The notes under the pieces were generated by a model, which saw only the letters and a program-made list of their open reading frames with translations, was not told where the DNA came from and did no database searches. The position numbers and the translations under genes are program-made. 49,090 bases of DNA, from the NCBI GenBank assembly GCA_030017685.1, contig JASEHH010000013.1, forward strand, positions 1 to 49,090, read 5' to 3'. Within the stretch, counting starts at the first letter, position 1. Each line of letters begins with the position of its first letter. This stretch comes from Thermodesulfobacteriota bacterium. Lineage in GTDB: Bacteria > Desulfobacterota > BSN033 > UBA1163. Below are positions 16,759 to 24,279 of this stretch, piece by piece.

Positions 16759-17268
16759 TCAGTGTGATTCTGACTCCAGGGCGACTGCTTGCCTCTGAGC
16801 GGCGGTGATTTTCTCGGCGGCCGCTTTCTTTTTAGCGATGCTCACCCGGTCCGCATCTACATAATCCACAGCTTTGATCTCACAGAAACGAACGCACTGC
16901 GGATCTCCATCGCAGAGATCGCACTTAAAATTCTTCCGGTCAATCACATTAAAACCCATCGCACCGAACGGGCAGACCGTCACACAGGAACGGCAACCGA
17001 TGCAGATATTATGGTTCACCATCACCCGGCTCAGCTTCTCATCACGGGAAATGGCCTTCACGGGACAGACGATCAGACAGGGAGCATCCTGGCACTGCTG
17101 GCAGGACATGGGGATATAAAGCCCCTCGGACTCCCATTTCACGATCTTGATCCGGCTTCGAGCAGGATTGGACATGCCGTCATGAAAGACCGAGCAGACG
17201 AGTTCACAGAGCCTGCACCCGGTGCACTTTTCAGGACTGATTGCAAGAACTTTACCCATGGGTTCCAT
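16759..17268 (-). CDS. 4Fe-4S electron-transfer subunit of the AOR system
   Basis: A 169-residue protein with four Cys groups (CTGCRLCELVC, CQQCQDAPCLIVC, CIGCRSCVTVC, CDLCDGDPQCVRFC) for up to four [4Fe-4S] clusters. It is the last gene of the Zn-ribbon/AOR operon and most likely carries electrons from the tungsten enzyme, as the small subunit AorA does in aromatic degraders. It is a paralogue of the protein at 7523-8011, which is paired with an NrfD-like subunit. Upstream GGAGAAAAGTGA supports the start at 17268. A second in-frame ATG lies 9 nt further on. Confidence 0.9.
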   Translation of the reverse strand: MEPMGKVLAISPEKCTGCRLCELVCSVFHDGMSNPARSRIKIVKWESEGLYIPMSCQQCQDAPCLIVCPVKAISRDEKLSRVMVNHNICIGCRSCVTVCPFGAMGFNVIDRKNFKCDLCDGDPQCVRFCEIKAVDYVDADRVSIAKKKAAAEKITAAQRQAVALESESH

Positions 17269-17375
17269 TCACTTTTCTCCTTTCGTTACCACGAATGCCT
17301 CGAATGGGAACGAATTGGGCGAATGTGGGTTCCATTCGTGTCATTCGCTATCATTCGTTTTATTCGTTTAGTTTC

Positions 17376-19316
17376 TCACAGCAGGTGGGATGGTTCTTTT
17401 TCCAGGCCGAGCCTCTTGAGCGTTTCCGGCTTCGGAACGCCATTCTTGTCAAGGCCTTTATATTCATAGAATTCGTCAACCATCTTCTTGAATTTCTCCC
17501 GATCAATGACTCTGCCCACGACATCGGGCGCACCCCGCCGGCAGGGCTCATCAAAGTAGCGGTGATTGAGCATATCGCCCTTTTTGAGATCTTCCCTTGT
17601 CAAACCTTCACGAAGGTTAAAGAGCCGCTCGATCATGTTGCATCGTTCAGCACTGTCCCAGATTTCCCGAGGTGTAAACTCCAGTCCAGTATTGTAGTAG
17701 ATCACTTTGGACCAATCCTCAAAATTGGGAAGCGTTGCGCCCAGGAAGGTGGTGTGATACTTACAGATGCCGAGGCAATCCACGCCCATATAACAGTTTT
17801 CATGCCAGAAGACCTGCCAGGGCTTGCCAATGTATTCCGTATGTTCTGAACTCAACGGCCCATCATAAGGCACAGGGTTACTGTAAATTTTTCTCATCAC
17901 TTCTACCGGTAAATGGTAGAGGTCGATTGCCGGCCGGCTTCTCAGATGGTCTGAGCCGCGGGAAGACGTAGCAATATTGAGCGCAAGGGCAGGTGTGGCT
18001 CGCTCATCAGAGTGAAGGTTGCTCATTCCTTTGACCTGAATCAAATAGTCAAAAGAATTCTTTCCGATCTTCTCAGAAGCGATAACTCCTCCCTCGGCTA
18101 ACGTATCACCCAACCAGCCTTTTCTAAAGCAAATCCGTTTCACCATCTCCAAAAGTGCCTCATCATTGCCAAACCGCAAATCCAAACCATCGGTCTCTTT
18201 GCTGGTAAGGATTCCCAGTTCATAAAGCTCCATCGCCCATGAAATGATACTTCCGGTTTCGAGATTATCCATTCCATATTGATCAACCAGGTGATTACCC
18301 ACCAACAGGGTTTCCAAGCTCCGGCAGTCCGGCTCGCTGCAAAAAGCGCCTTGAGAAGTATACTCCGGACCTTCATCATATACTCCTGCATAAGGTCCGG
18401 TAGGAATTTTGTATTTGGCCCGGCAATGGACCTGGCAACCGAAGCAACCCGCCATATGATAGGGTCCCATCGTTTCTGCACAGGCCTCATCAATGGCCTC
18501 TGGCTCAATTTCATCACAATAGAGCTCCTGGTTATACTGGAAGTTCCTGCATCGAACCCCTCCCCAGGAGTTGGTGGCGCCCCAGATAAAAGGGGTGCCA
18601 AGGGTTCCCTGGGTCTGGTTCACCTTGGCGCTCGTGATCTGGTCGATAAACCGCTTGTTATACTCGAGAGCTTCCTTCGGATAGGCAATCTTTATATCCA
18701 TGGTGCCGCGGGCGGCAATGGCCTTTAAATTTTTTGAGCCCATGACCGCTCCCATGCCGGTTCTTCCGCCTGAATTTTTAATTCCGGTCATCACATTTGC
18801 AAACCTTACCAGATTTTCGCCTGCCGGACCGATGACCAGGCTCTTAATATCATCATCTCCCAGCTCTTCCCGGATCGCCCATTGGGTTTCGGTAACGGTT
18901 TTACCCCAGAGATTTTTAGCGTCACGGATCTCGATCTTACCATTGTGGATCCAGAGATAAACCGGCTTTTCCGCCTTCCCCTTAATGACGAGATGATGAA
19001 AGCCCGCCCAGGCTAATTCAGGAGCAAAGAACCCCCCCATGTTACAGCTCCCCAACATCCCTCCCAGAGGGGATTTTGCCATCACATGGGTTCTCGCGGT
19101 TGCTGACGCCAGGGTGGCCGTAAGGATGCCACCGCTGACCATAATCGTATTTTTAGGGCCAAGCGGATCAATTCCTTTCTCCGTGTGATTATAAAGCAGA
19201 TAGGCATCGAGTCCTCGGCCCCCCAGGAATTTCCTCCGCACATCGATCGGAATAGGTTTAATCTCTATTTTGCCTGTGGAGAGATCAATATATGCAATCT
19301 TTCTATTTAGGGCCAT
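17376..19316 (-). CDS. Tungsten-dependent aldehyde ferredoxin oxidoreductase family protein (AOR 1)
   Basis: A 646-residue AOR-family enzyme oxidising an aldehyde to a carboxylate at a bis-pterin tungsten site. The [4Fe-4S] ligands are C291-x2-C294-x3-C298 with C518 as fourth. The two pterin-binding motifs DxxGxD (D345-D350, DQYGMD) and DxxGxC (D513-C518, DCLGIC) are both present. 'SRGSDHLR' (about 452-459) is a classic AOR element. It sits beside genes for benzoyl-CoA breakdown, so an aromatic aldehyde or a class II benzoyl-CoA reductase (BamB) role was considered. The motif set fits a true AOR better than BamB, so I leave the substrate open. GGAGGAAAAGAAAG precedes the start. Confidence 0.88.
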   Translation of the reverse strand: MALNRKIAYIDLSTGKIEIKPIPIDVRRKFLGGRGLDAYLLYNHTEKGIDPLGPKNTIMVSGGILTATLASATARTHVMAKSPLGGMLGSCNMGGFFAPELAWAGFHHLVIKGKAEKPVYLWIHNGKIEIRDAKNLWGKTVTETQWAIREELGDDDIKSLVIGPAGENLVRFANVMTGIKNSGGRTGMGAVMGSKNLKAIAARGTMDIKIAYPKEALEYNKRFIDQITSAKVNQTQGTLGTPFIWGATNSWGGVRCRNFQYNQELYCDEIEPEAIDEACAETMGPYHMAGCFGCQVHCRAKYKIPTGPYAGVYDEGPEYTSQGAFCSEPDCRSLETLLVGNHLVDQYGMDNLETGSIISWAMELYELGILTSKETDGLDLRFGNDEALLEMVKRICFRKGWLGDTLAEGGVIASEKIGKNSFDYLIQVKGMSNLHSDERATPALALNIATSSRGSDHLRSRPAIDLYHLPVEVMRKIYSNPVPYDGPLSSEHTEYIGKPWQVFWHENCYMGVDCLGICKYHTTFLGATLPNFEDWSKVIYYNTGLEFTPREIWDSAERCNMIERLFNLREGLTREDLKKGDMLNHRYFDEPCRRGAPDVVGRVIDREKFKKMVDEFYEYKGLDKNGVPKPETLKRLGLEKEPSHLL

Positions 19317-19584
19317 CTTTCTTTTCCTCCTTCATTTTTCTTTCAAACGCCTCCTCCGCTATTCGTTTGTTCACGTCCCAAACCGGACCCCTGATGCGTG
19401 GAAAACCGCTTTTGATCCAGGCCACACGGAATTCCAGACCACAAACAGGACACTTCACCTGGTTCACCCCGGGTTCCGGTTGAAGTCTTCCCATGCAACT
19501 GGGATTATGGCATCTGAACTGGCCATAGGTACGAGTCTTACGCAGACTCTCAGCGGTTGAAAGTCCTTCTTTCTCGTTTACCAT
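19303..19584 (-). CDS. Small Zn-ribbon protein, first gene of the AOR 1 operon
   Basis: A 93-residue protein with a four-Cys zinc-ribbon (C-x4-C in 'CHNPSC' and C-x2-C in 'CPVC'), followed by a basic/acidic C-terminal tail that overlaps the AOR start by 14 nt. The start at 19584 is chosen over an ATG 120 nt upstream because GAGAAAGGGGG lies before it and because operator 19663-19678 would otherwise fall inside the coding region. Function unknown; a maturation or electron-transfer accessory is possible. It is part of the operon by spacing and by a shared promoter. Confidence 0.75.
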   Translation of the reverse strand: MVNEKEGLSTAESLRKTRTYGQFRCHNPSCMGRLQPEPGVNQVKCPVCGLEFRVAWIKSGFPRIRGPVWDVNKRIAEEAFERKMKEEKKDGPK

Positions 19585-19662
19585 AACAACCCCCTTTCTC
19601 AAAGTAGAATGTGGAAAGTAGAGGGTGGAGGGTGGATAAGACTCCTTCTCCTTACGACTAAA

Positions 19663-19678
19663 GTTCACGATAGTGAAC
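19663..19678. promoter_or_regulatory. Operator-like palindrome, downstream of AOR 1 promoter
   Basis: GTTCACGATAGTGAAC, 6-4-6 inverted repeat with perfect arms, about 37 nt downstream of the -10 box in the leader of the AOR 1 operon. Confidence 0.75.
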
Positions 19679-19714
19679 CAATCAAACCCCTTCCGAAACC
19701 TCAACTCATTTAGA

Positions 19715-19743
19715 TTATTAAACTACATTTATTTCTTTGTCAA
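19715..19743 (-). promoter_or_regulatory. Promoter of the Zn-ribbon/AOR 1/Fe-S operon
   Basis: Minus-strand TTGACA (19738-19743), 17-nt spacer, TAATAA (19715-19720). It lies between the two GTTCAC/GTGAAC palindromes and reads into the Zn-ribbon gene. The 335-nt region 19585-19919 holds only this promoter, its operators and A/T-rich or CTACCTT-type simple repeats. Confidence 0.65.
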
Positions 19744-19770
19744 GCGAATTTTTATCCTGCCATGACAAGA

Positions 19771-19786
19771 GTTCACAATAGTGAAC
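19771..19786. promoter_or_regulatory. Operator-like palindrome, upstream of AOR 1 promoter
   Basis: GTTCACAATAGTGAAC, perfect 6-bp arms extended by GA/TC on each side (20 bp in all), 28 nt upstream of the -35 box. Its distance to the site at 19663 is 108 bp. Confidence 0.75.
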
Positions 19787-19919
19787 TCCTAAAAGGGCCC
19801 GAACGTGGAATGCAGAAAGTGGAAGGTTGAATTCAGAAAATTGGATGTATAGCGTAGAAAGAGGTTAAATCGACAAGTCATTCTCAATAAGCTACGTTCT
19901 ACTCTCTACCTTCTACCTT

Positions 19920-21245
19920 CTACCTTCTCACTTCAGAAGATGGATTCCACCATTCGATCCAGGTTCCATCCCGTCCGAAGGTGATGTCCGTCGTGGATTC
20001 GATCTTTCTGATCCAATCTCCGAGAAAGGAGGCATGGTGGATGATGAGGGGGGTGCTGTGCTCAGGGAGAATATCTTCAAAGAACCGGTGGAGGAATATA
20101 TTCCTGTCCATCTCCTGCATCGTTTCACCATCATCCCATGGCGTAGGCCGGATAAAACCGTGATTCGCCCCCTCATCTCTCCGGTAAAGGAAGTGGCTTC
20201 CGAACCGATCTTTGAGGCGGCGCAGCGTCTCAACACACTCCACGATATCTGCAAGGGTGATCCCTTTGCAGAAATATTGAAGCAACCGGTCGGAGAATGA
20301 CTCGAAACCGATCGAGGCGAACATGATCTTCACACCCTGCTTCTGTGCCTGCGAGAGGATCTCCGGAAGGTCAAAGGCATGGGCATTGATGTCATCGACC
20401 CGGCAGACCAGATTGATCTGCGAGAGCCTGATTTTTTGACTGCCAACCTCTCCGAGCAGTTTGCCGAGTGATCCGATGGGATATTCGTCTATGAGTTCGA
20501 ATGGAATCTTTCTTCCATCAAACTCAGGTAGCCCTTCAATCTGAGCGATAACTCTGTCATGCCCTACAGGGCCATGGTATCCCTTATCCCTGGAGACATC
20601 GCAGAAAATGCATCCTTCGCTTTGAACGATCAATTCAGGGATACCCTCCTCCTGAAGATTGATCGGTGGAGGAAGGGTAATGGTCTGAAGTTTGCTGGAG
20701 TATGGACAACCAATCGCATTAAGAACCTGCCCCACCCCAACCTCAAGTTTCTTGAGGGTGTCCGAAAACGTATGGAGGTTCGACCAGTCGACTTCCAGGA
20801 AAATCTTTTTTGTCCATGGATGTTCGATGAGTCTGCTTCTCACGTTCAGATGTTCCAATCCAAAGCCATCTACCGGACCCTGGAAACCGATATCGACCGC
20901 GGATTTCAGTCCTTTGAACCGGTGTGGGTAGGAATCAGCCTCCGGCTCGCCTTCATAATCCTGCCGGGCTTGAGGTCCTCCCAGAATTGTAACAAAACCC
21001 TCCTGCTTCAGTTCGTGGACCAGTTGGATGAGATCTTTTCTTCCACAGAGATGCGAGAAGGCAACTACCTTTCTTTCTCTGGCATAGTATTCACCGATGA
21101 AACGAAGCAGGCGATCTTTTGAAAAGGTTCTCTCGATCCCGACGACAATGGAGGGTATGGATAGCTTTTGTTGCAGGAAGGTGGCCGCCATCTGAGCCCC
21201 GAGAATACCGTGGGGCTCTCCCGTATGGTGGGTAAAGATGATCAT
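19920..21245 (-). CDS. Radical-SAM-like protein with atypical cysteine spacing
   Basis: A 441-residue protein resembling class B radical SAM enzymes in layout: an N-terminal cobalamin-binding-like Rossmann part ('GILGAQMAATFL', 'VAFSHLCGR', 'ILGGPQA'), then a barrel-like part ('FASIGFESFSDRLLQYFCKGITL', which mirrors the 'IGxES' motif of the family). Instead of the usual CxxxCxxC there is C180 in 'AIGCPYSSK', a 31-residue gap, then C212-x2-C215 in 'SEGCIFCD'. So the three possible ligands are split. The aromatic genes upstream end 78 nt away, so it may be co-transcribed with them. Substrate unknown. It could be an inactive relative. Confidence 0.65.
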   Translation of the reverse strand: MIIFTHHTGEPHGILGAQMAATFLQQKLSIPSIVVGIERTFSKDRLLRFIGEYYARERKVVAFSHLCGRKDLIQLVHELKQEGFVTILGGPQARQDYEGEPEADSYPHRFKGLKSAVDIGFQGPVDGFGLEHLNVRSRLIEHPWTKKIFLEVDWSNLHTFSDTLKKLEVGVGQVLNAIGCPYSSKLQTITLPPPINLQEEGIPELIVQSEGCIFCDVSRDKGYHGPVGHDRVIAQIEGLPEFDGRKIPFELIDEYPIGSLGKLLGEVGSQKIRLSQINLVCRVDDINAHAFDLPEILSQAQKQGVKIMFASIGFESFSDRLLQYFCKGITLADIVECVETLRRLKDRFGSHFLYRRDEGANHGFIRPTPWDDGETMQEMDRNIFLHRFFEDILPEHSTPLIIHHASFLGDWIRKIESTTDITFGRDGTWIEWWNPSSEVRR

Positions 21246-21323
21246 GCTTCAATATTTCTAGAATGGCTGCAATAGTGATTAAATGTATAAATTAAGGACC
21301 TAAGGTTGTCATTAGGAACAAAG

Positions 21324-22064
21324 CTACATATTCCATCCGCCGGAGACTTCGACTTCAGCGCCGGTTATAAAACTCGCTTCGTCCGAGGCTAAAAAGGCCA
21401 CTACACTGGCAACCTCCTCAGGTTGGCCGGCGCGCTTTAATGGAGTATTTTCAATGATGATATTTCGATATTTTTCGGCCATCTTAGACACAGTAGGGGT
21501 CAAGATAAAACCAGGCAAAACCACATTCACATTAATCTGATATTTACCCAGTTCTCTGGCGACACTCTTCGTCAAACCGATGATTCCTGCCTTGGCCGTA
21601 CTGTAACTGATCTCTGAAACGGCTCCCCTCTTTCCCCAAACCGAAGAGAGATTGATGATCTTTCCGTAACTCTTTTCCATCATGTGGGGAATAACCGCCT
21701 GGATGCAGTTCAAGGTCCCTTTCAGGTGAACGTCTAACACAGCGTCCCAATCCTCCTCTTTCGTTTTCAAAAGATTCCCCGGCCGATCAAAGCCGGCATT
21801 ATTGACCAGAATATCAACCCGTCCGAAGGCTGCTATAACCTCCGCCATCATCTTCTCTATCTGTCGCCGGTCTGCCACATCCACCGCAAAGAAGAGGCAT
21901 CTTCTACCCAGAGCTTCGATCTCTTTCCGGGTCTGAACGCCGGTATCGGGATTCCATTCGACAACGACGACATCCGCCCCCTCTTGGGCCATCTTCAGGG
22001 CAATGCTTTTACCAATCCCCTGTCCCGCCCCCGTCACAATGGCTTTTTTATTTTTTAGTCTCAT
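21324..22064 (-). CDS. Short-chain dehydrogenase/reductase (FabG-like)
   Basis: A classical SDR of about 246 residues, NAD(P)-dependent. It shows 'TGAGQGIGKS' (Rossmann glycines), 'NNAG', 'NLSSVWGKRG', the catalytic 'SYSTAKAG' (Tyr and Lys) and 'GWNM' at the C-terminus. ATG at 22064 is preferred because the SDR fold begins right there; a GTG at 22097, 2 nt after the dch stop, would add 11 residues and give tighter coupling. The gene follows dch directly, so it probably oxidises a hydroxyacyl-CoA of the same pathway (3-hydroxypimelyl-CoA or the 6-hydroxy intermediate), which is inference from position. Confidence 0.85.
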   Translation of the reverse strand: MRLKNKKAIVTGAGQGIGKSIALKMAQEGADVVVVEWNPDTGVQTRKEIEALGRRCLFFAVDVADRRQIEKMMAEVIAAFGRVDILVNNAGFDRPGNLLKTKEEDWDAVLDVHLKGTLNCIQAVIPHMMEKSYGKIINLSSVWGKRGAVSEISYSTAKAGIIGLTKSVARELGKYQINVNVVLPGFILTPTVSKMAEKYRNIIIENTPLKRAGQPEEVASVVAFLASDEASFITGAEVEVSGGWNM

Positions 22065-22099
22065 CTTTAACGCGTTTCCCAAAAAGCAGGAACACACTC

Positions 22100-22867
22100 T
22101 TACTGGTCTTTCCAGGTGGGTTTTCGCTTTTCCATGAAGGCCTTGAGGCCTTCGGTGGCATCGTCCGTCTTCATTAATCGATCGAGATAGATCTTCTCAA
22201 TGGCTTTGAGTCCCTGATCCATGTCGTCGTTAAGACCTGCAAGTGCGGCTTCCTTTGTCAACTTTAAAACGATACCGCTTAACTTTTTAAACTTTTCAAC
22301 AAATCCATTCACCTCTTCGCCAAGTGAGGCTTCGGGAACAACCTTATTGACCAATCCCAATGTGAGGGCCTCCTGGGCGCCGATCGTATCGCCCGTGAGG
22401 ATTAACTCCATCGCCTTCTTTCGTCCGATCATCCTTGGAAAGATCAAAGCGGCAATGGGCGGAAAGACGCCGACCTGGATTTCAGGCTGTCCGAACTTCG
22501 CCTTCTCCGTGGCAATCACCATGTCGCAATAAATCGCCAATTCACAGCCTCCTCCAAGGGCGGCGCCGTTGACCACGCCGATGGAGGGAACTTTGAGAGA
22601 ATCCATGAGCCTGAACATCTTATGAAAGGTCTCGATCATTTTGGGACCTAAATCTCCCAGGTGGTCCGCCACCTCCACACCCACGGAAAACGCCTTACCC
22701 ATCGCCTGAATGACAAGGAGCTTCAGCGTCTTTTCCCTCTTCAAGCTCTCAAGATAGGCATTGAACTCTTCCATCATTTCAAGGTTCAACCAATTAAGGG
22801 GAGGACGGTTTAAGGTGACAAAAGCCACCCCGTCCTTGAATTCGATCTGGATATGTTTAAAATTCAT
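22100..22867 (-). CDS. dch: Cyclohexa-1,5-diene-1-carbonyl-CoA hydratase (Dch/BamR)
   Basis: A 255-residue enoyl-CoA hydratase-family enzyme adding water to the diene product of benzoyl-CoA reduction. It has 'FSVGVEVADHL', 'GAALGGGCELAIYCD' (oxyanion-hole glycines) and 'FGQPEIQVGVFPP'. The ending 'YLDRLMKTDDATEGLKAFMEKR' closely follows that of characterised Dch proteins as I recall them. GAGGTGAAACA precedes the start. It is separated from oah by a strong terminator and two short palindromic repeats, so it may have its own promoter. Confidence 0.88.
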   Translation of the reverse strand: MNFKHIQIEFKDGVAFVTLNRPPLNWLNLEMMEEFNAYLESLKREKTLKLLVIQAMGKAFSVGVEVADHLGDLGPKMIETFHKMFRLMDSLKVPSIGVVNGAALGGGCELAIYCDMVIATEKAKFGQPEIQVGVFPPIAALIFPRMIGRKKAMELILTGDTIGAQEALTLGLVNKVVPEASLGEEVNGFVEKFKKLSGIVLKLTKEAALAGLNDDMDQGLKAIEKIYLDRLMKTDDATEGLKAFMEKRKPTWKDQ

Positions 22868-22882
22868 TGTTTCACCTCCCCA

Positions 22883-22940
22883 AGCCCTGAACTCTACATG
22901 GTTTAGGGCTTAGAAGCCCTGAACCCTACGTGGTTTAGGG
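22883..22940. repeat. Two tandem CCCTGAAC...TTTAGGG palindromes
   Basis: CCCTGAACTCTACATGGTTTAGGG-type and CCCTGAACCCTACGTGGTTTAGGG-type units (each about 24 nt) lie side by side between dch and the terminator. They match the 24-nt palindrome nested in the dispersed repeat at about 5503-5526. Confidence 0.7.
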
Positions 22941-22960
22941 CAACTCATAATGAAACCACT

Positions 22961-23006
22961 AAAAAAACACCCTTTGGGCAAGGAAGATTTCCAGGCCCAA
23001 AGGGTG
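22961..23006 (-). terminator. Rho-independent terminator after oah
   Basis: Perfect 12-bp stem CACCCTTTGGGC (22968-22979) with GCCCAAAGGGTG (22995-23006), followed on the minus strand by seven T. It stands 24 nt after the oah stop codon and before dch. Confidence 0.88.
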
Positions 23007-23029
23007 CAGTTTTAAAAACCATGTTCACC

Positions 23030-24178
23030 TTATTTGCTCTGTGGTTTGCCCAAAACTTCTTCAAAGAAAGTCTCGTCCACGAGCTTGCCTTCGGCAATAT
23101 TCTGGCGATACTTGATGAAATCAATCGTGTCGGCCCCTGTGATCTTTTTGGTGTTGAAGGCGCCAAATCCAAGGAAAGCCTCTCCCATCATGTTGGCGGC
23201 TAACCAGTGCCGGTTCGGGTTCTTGGTCTGATCCCAGAAGAACTTCTTCTTGTTCCGAATGCCGTCAATGGACATTATTAAACAACCCGGGAAGAGATTC
23301 GCAAAGGTCCAGCAAATCTTCTCCACCTCTGCATCGAGAAGGGCAAAGTCATATTCATTATTTTTGAGTTTTCCGTTTACCCATTCCCTCGCCTTCTTGA
23401 ATTCGTCTCCAGTCTTCAACTCCCCATAGACGAGGTCGCCATCTTTCACATAGGTATCGGTAATGACCTGGGGGTTTCGAACCCATTGTCCTTTTTCATC
23501 TTTGAGAACGGGAACGCACTTGGAGATGAGACCCTTGCGCCACATCTTATACGCAGACCACATCTCGCAACTGATGCAGCTCCACATGGCATCCTCGATG
23601 GAAAGATAAAAGGGAAGGAAGTCAGAAGCCCCGCCCACCGGAGCGGATCCGTGCCGGGGACCTGCCTGGCCTAAGACGGCAAGGTCAGAAGAGACGGTCA
23701 GGTCGCAGGCGGTGCCAATTTCCTGTCCTCCTGCTACCCTCATGCCATTCACTCTGCAGATAACCGGTTTCTTGCACATGAGGATGGAGTCAACCATGTT
23801 ATTGAAGAGTTCCATGTAAGACCCATACTCTTCGGGCCGCATGCTGTAATATTCTGAATACTCCCTGGTGTTGCCGCCGGTGCAGAAGGAATAAGGACCT
23901 GTTCCCGTAAATACAACGGCCACCACCGAGCGATCGGTGGAGGCATTTTCGAACCCTGCGATGACGCCTTTCACCATTTCCGTCGTATAGGAATTGTACT
24001 GGCCTGGGTTATTGAGCCTGATCCAAACATTGAAAAGCCCGGGGATGACATTCCCCTTTGGGTCCTTCAAAGGTTTTTTCTCGTACACCGTGCACGGGGC
24101 CTCTGTGCCCCAATGCTCTGATCCATACCGGCTATGGTTCTTCATCTCGTGTTCTCGTGGCATCCACTTTAATGACAT
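23030..24178 (-). CDS. bamA: 6-oxocyclohex-1-ene-1-carbonyl-CoA hydrolase (Oah/BamA)
   Basis: A 382-residue crotonase-superfamily ring hydrolase, the signature enzyme of anaerobic aromatic degradation. It opens the alicyclic ring to 3-hydroxypimelyl-CoA. The sequence includes the BamA hallmark runs 'LNNPGQYNSYTTEMVKG', 'FENASTDRSVVAVVFTG', 'CTGGNTREYSEYYSMRPEE' and 'RVNGMRVAGGQEIG'. Length and start fit the family. GGAGGAATTTTT precedes the ATG. It follows had in the operon with a gap holding a nested palindrome, and ends at a terminator. Confidence 0.95.
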   Translation of the reverse strand: MSLKWMPREHEMKNHSRYGSEHWGTEAPCTVYEKKPLKDPKGNVIPGLFNVWIRLNNPGQYNSYTTEMVKGVIAGFENASTDRSVVAVVFTGTGPYSFCTGGNTREYSEYYSMRPEEYGSYMELFNNMVDSILMCKKPVICRVNGMRVAGGQEIGTACDLTVSSDLAVLGQAGPRHGSAPVGGASDFLPFYLSIEDAMWSCISCEMWSAYKMWRKGLISKCVPVLKDEKGQWVRNPQVITDTYVKDGDLVYGELKTGDEFKKAREWVNGKLKNNEYDFALLDAEVEKICWTFANLFPGCLIMSIDGIRNKKKFFWDQTKNPNRHWLAANMMGEAFLGFGAFNTKKITGADTIDFIKYRQNIAEGKLVDETFFEEVLGKPQSK

Positions 24179-24214
24179 AAAAATTCCTCCTTTCTGTTTT
24201 TGTATTAAATTTTT

Positions 24215-24265
24215 TAAATCCCCCCCTGCCTACCGGCAGGCAGGCAACCCCCCTTTATTAAGGGG
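24215..24265. repeat. C-rich/G-rich spacer repeat interrupted by the 20-bp element
   Basis: AAATCCCCCC and AACCCCCCTTTATTAAGGGG, parts of a common spacer repeat, are split by CCTGCCTACCGGCAGGCAGG (24225-24244) between had and oah. Confidence 0.65.
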
Positions 24266-24279
24266 AGGGAACGAAGGGG

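Noticed and set aside
17376..19316. Calling AOR 1 the class II benzoyl-CoA reductase subunit BamB, with the Fe-S protein as BamC
   Set aside because: The location beside dch/had/oah is tempting, but the SRGSDHLR element and both pterin motifs are those of ordinary AORs. I could not match it to BamB from memory with confidence. A BLAST search against BamB and AorB would decide.
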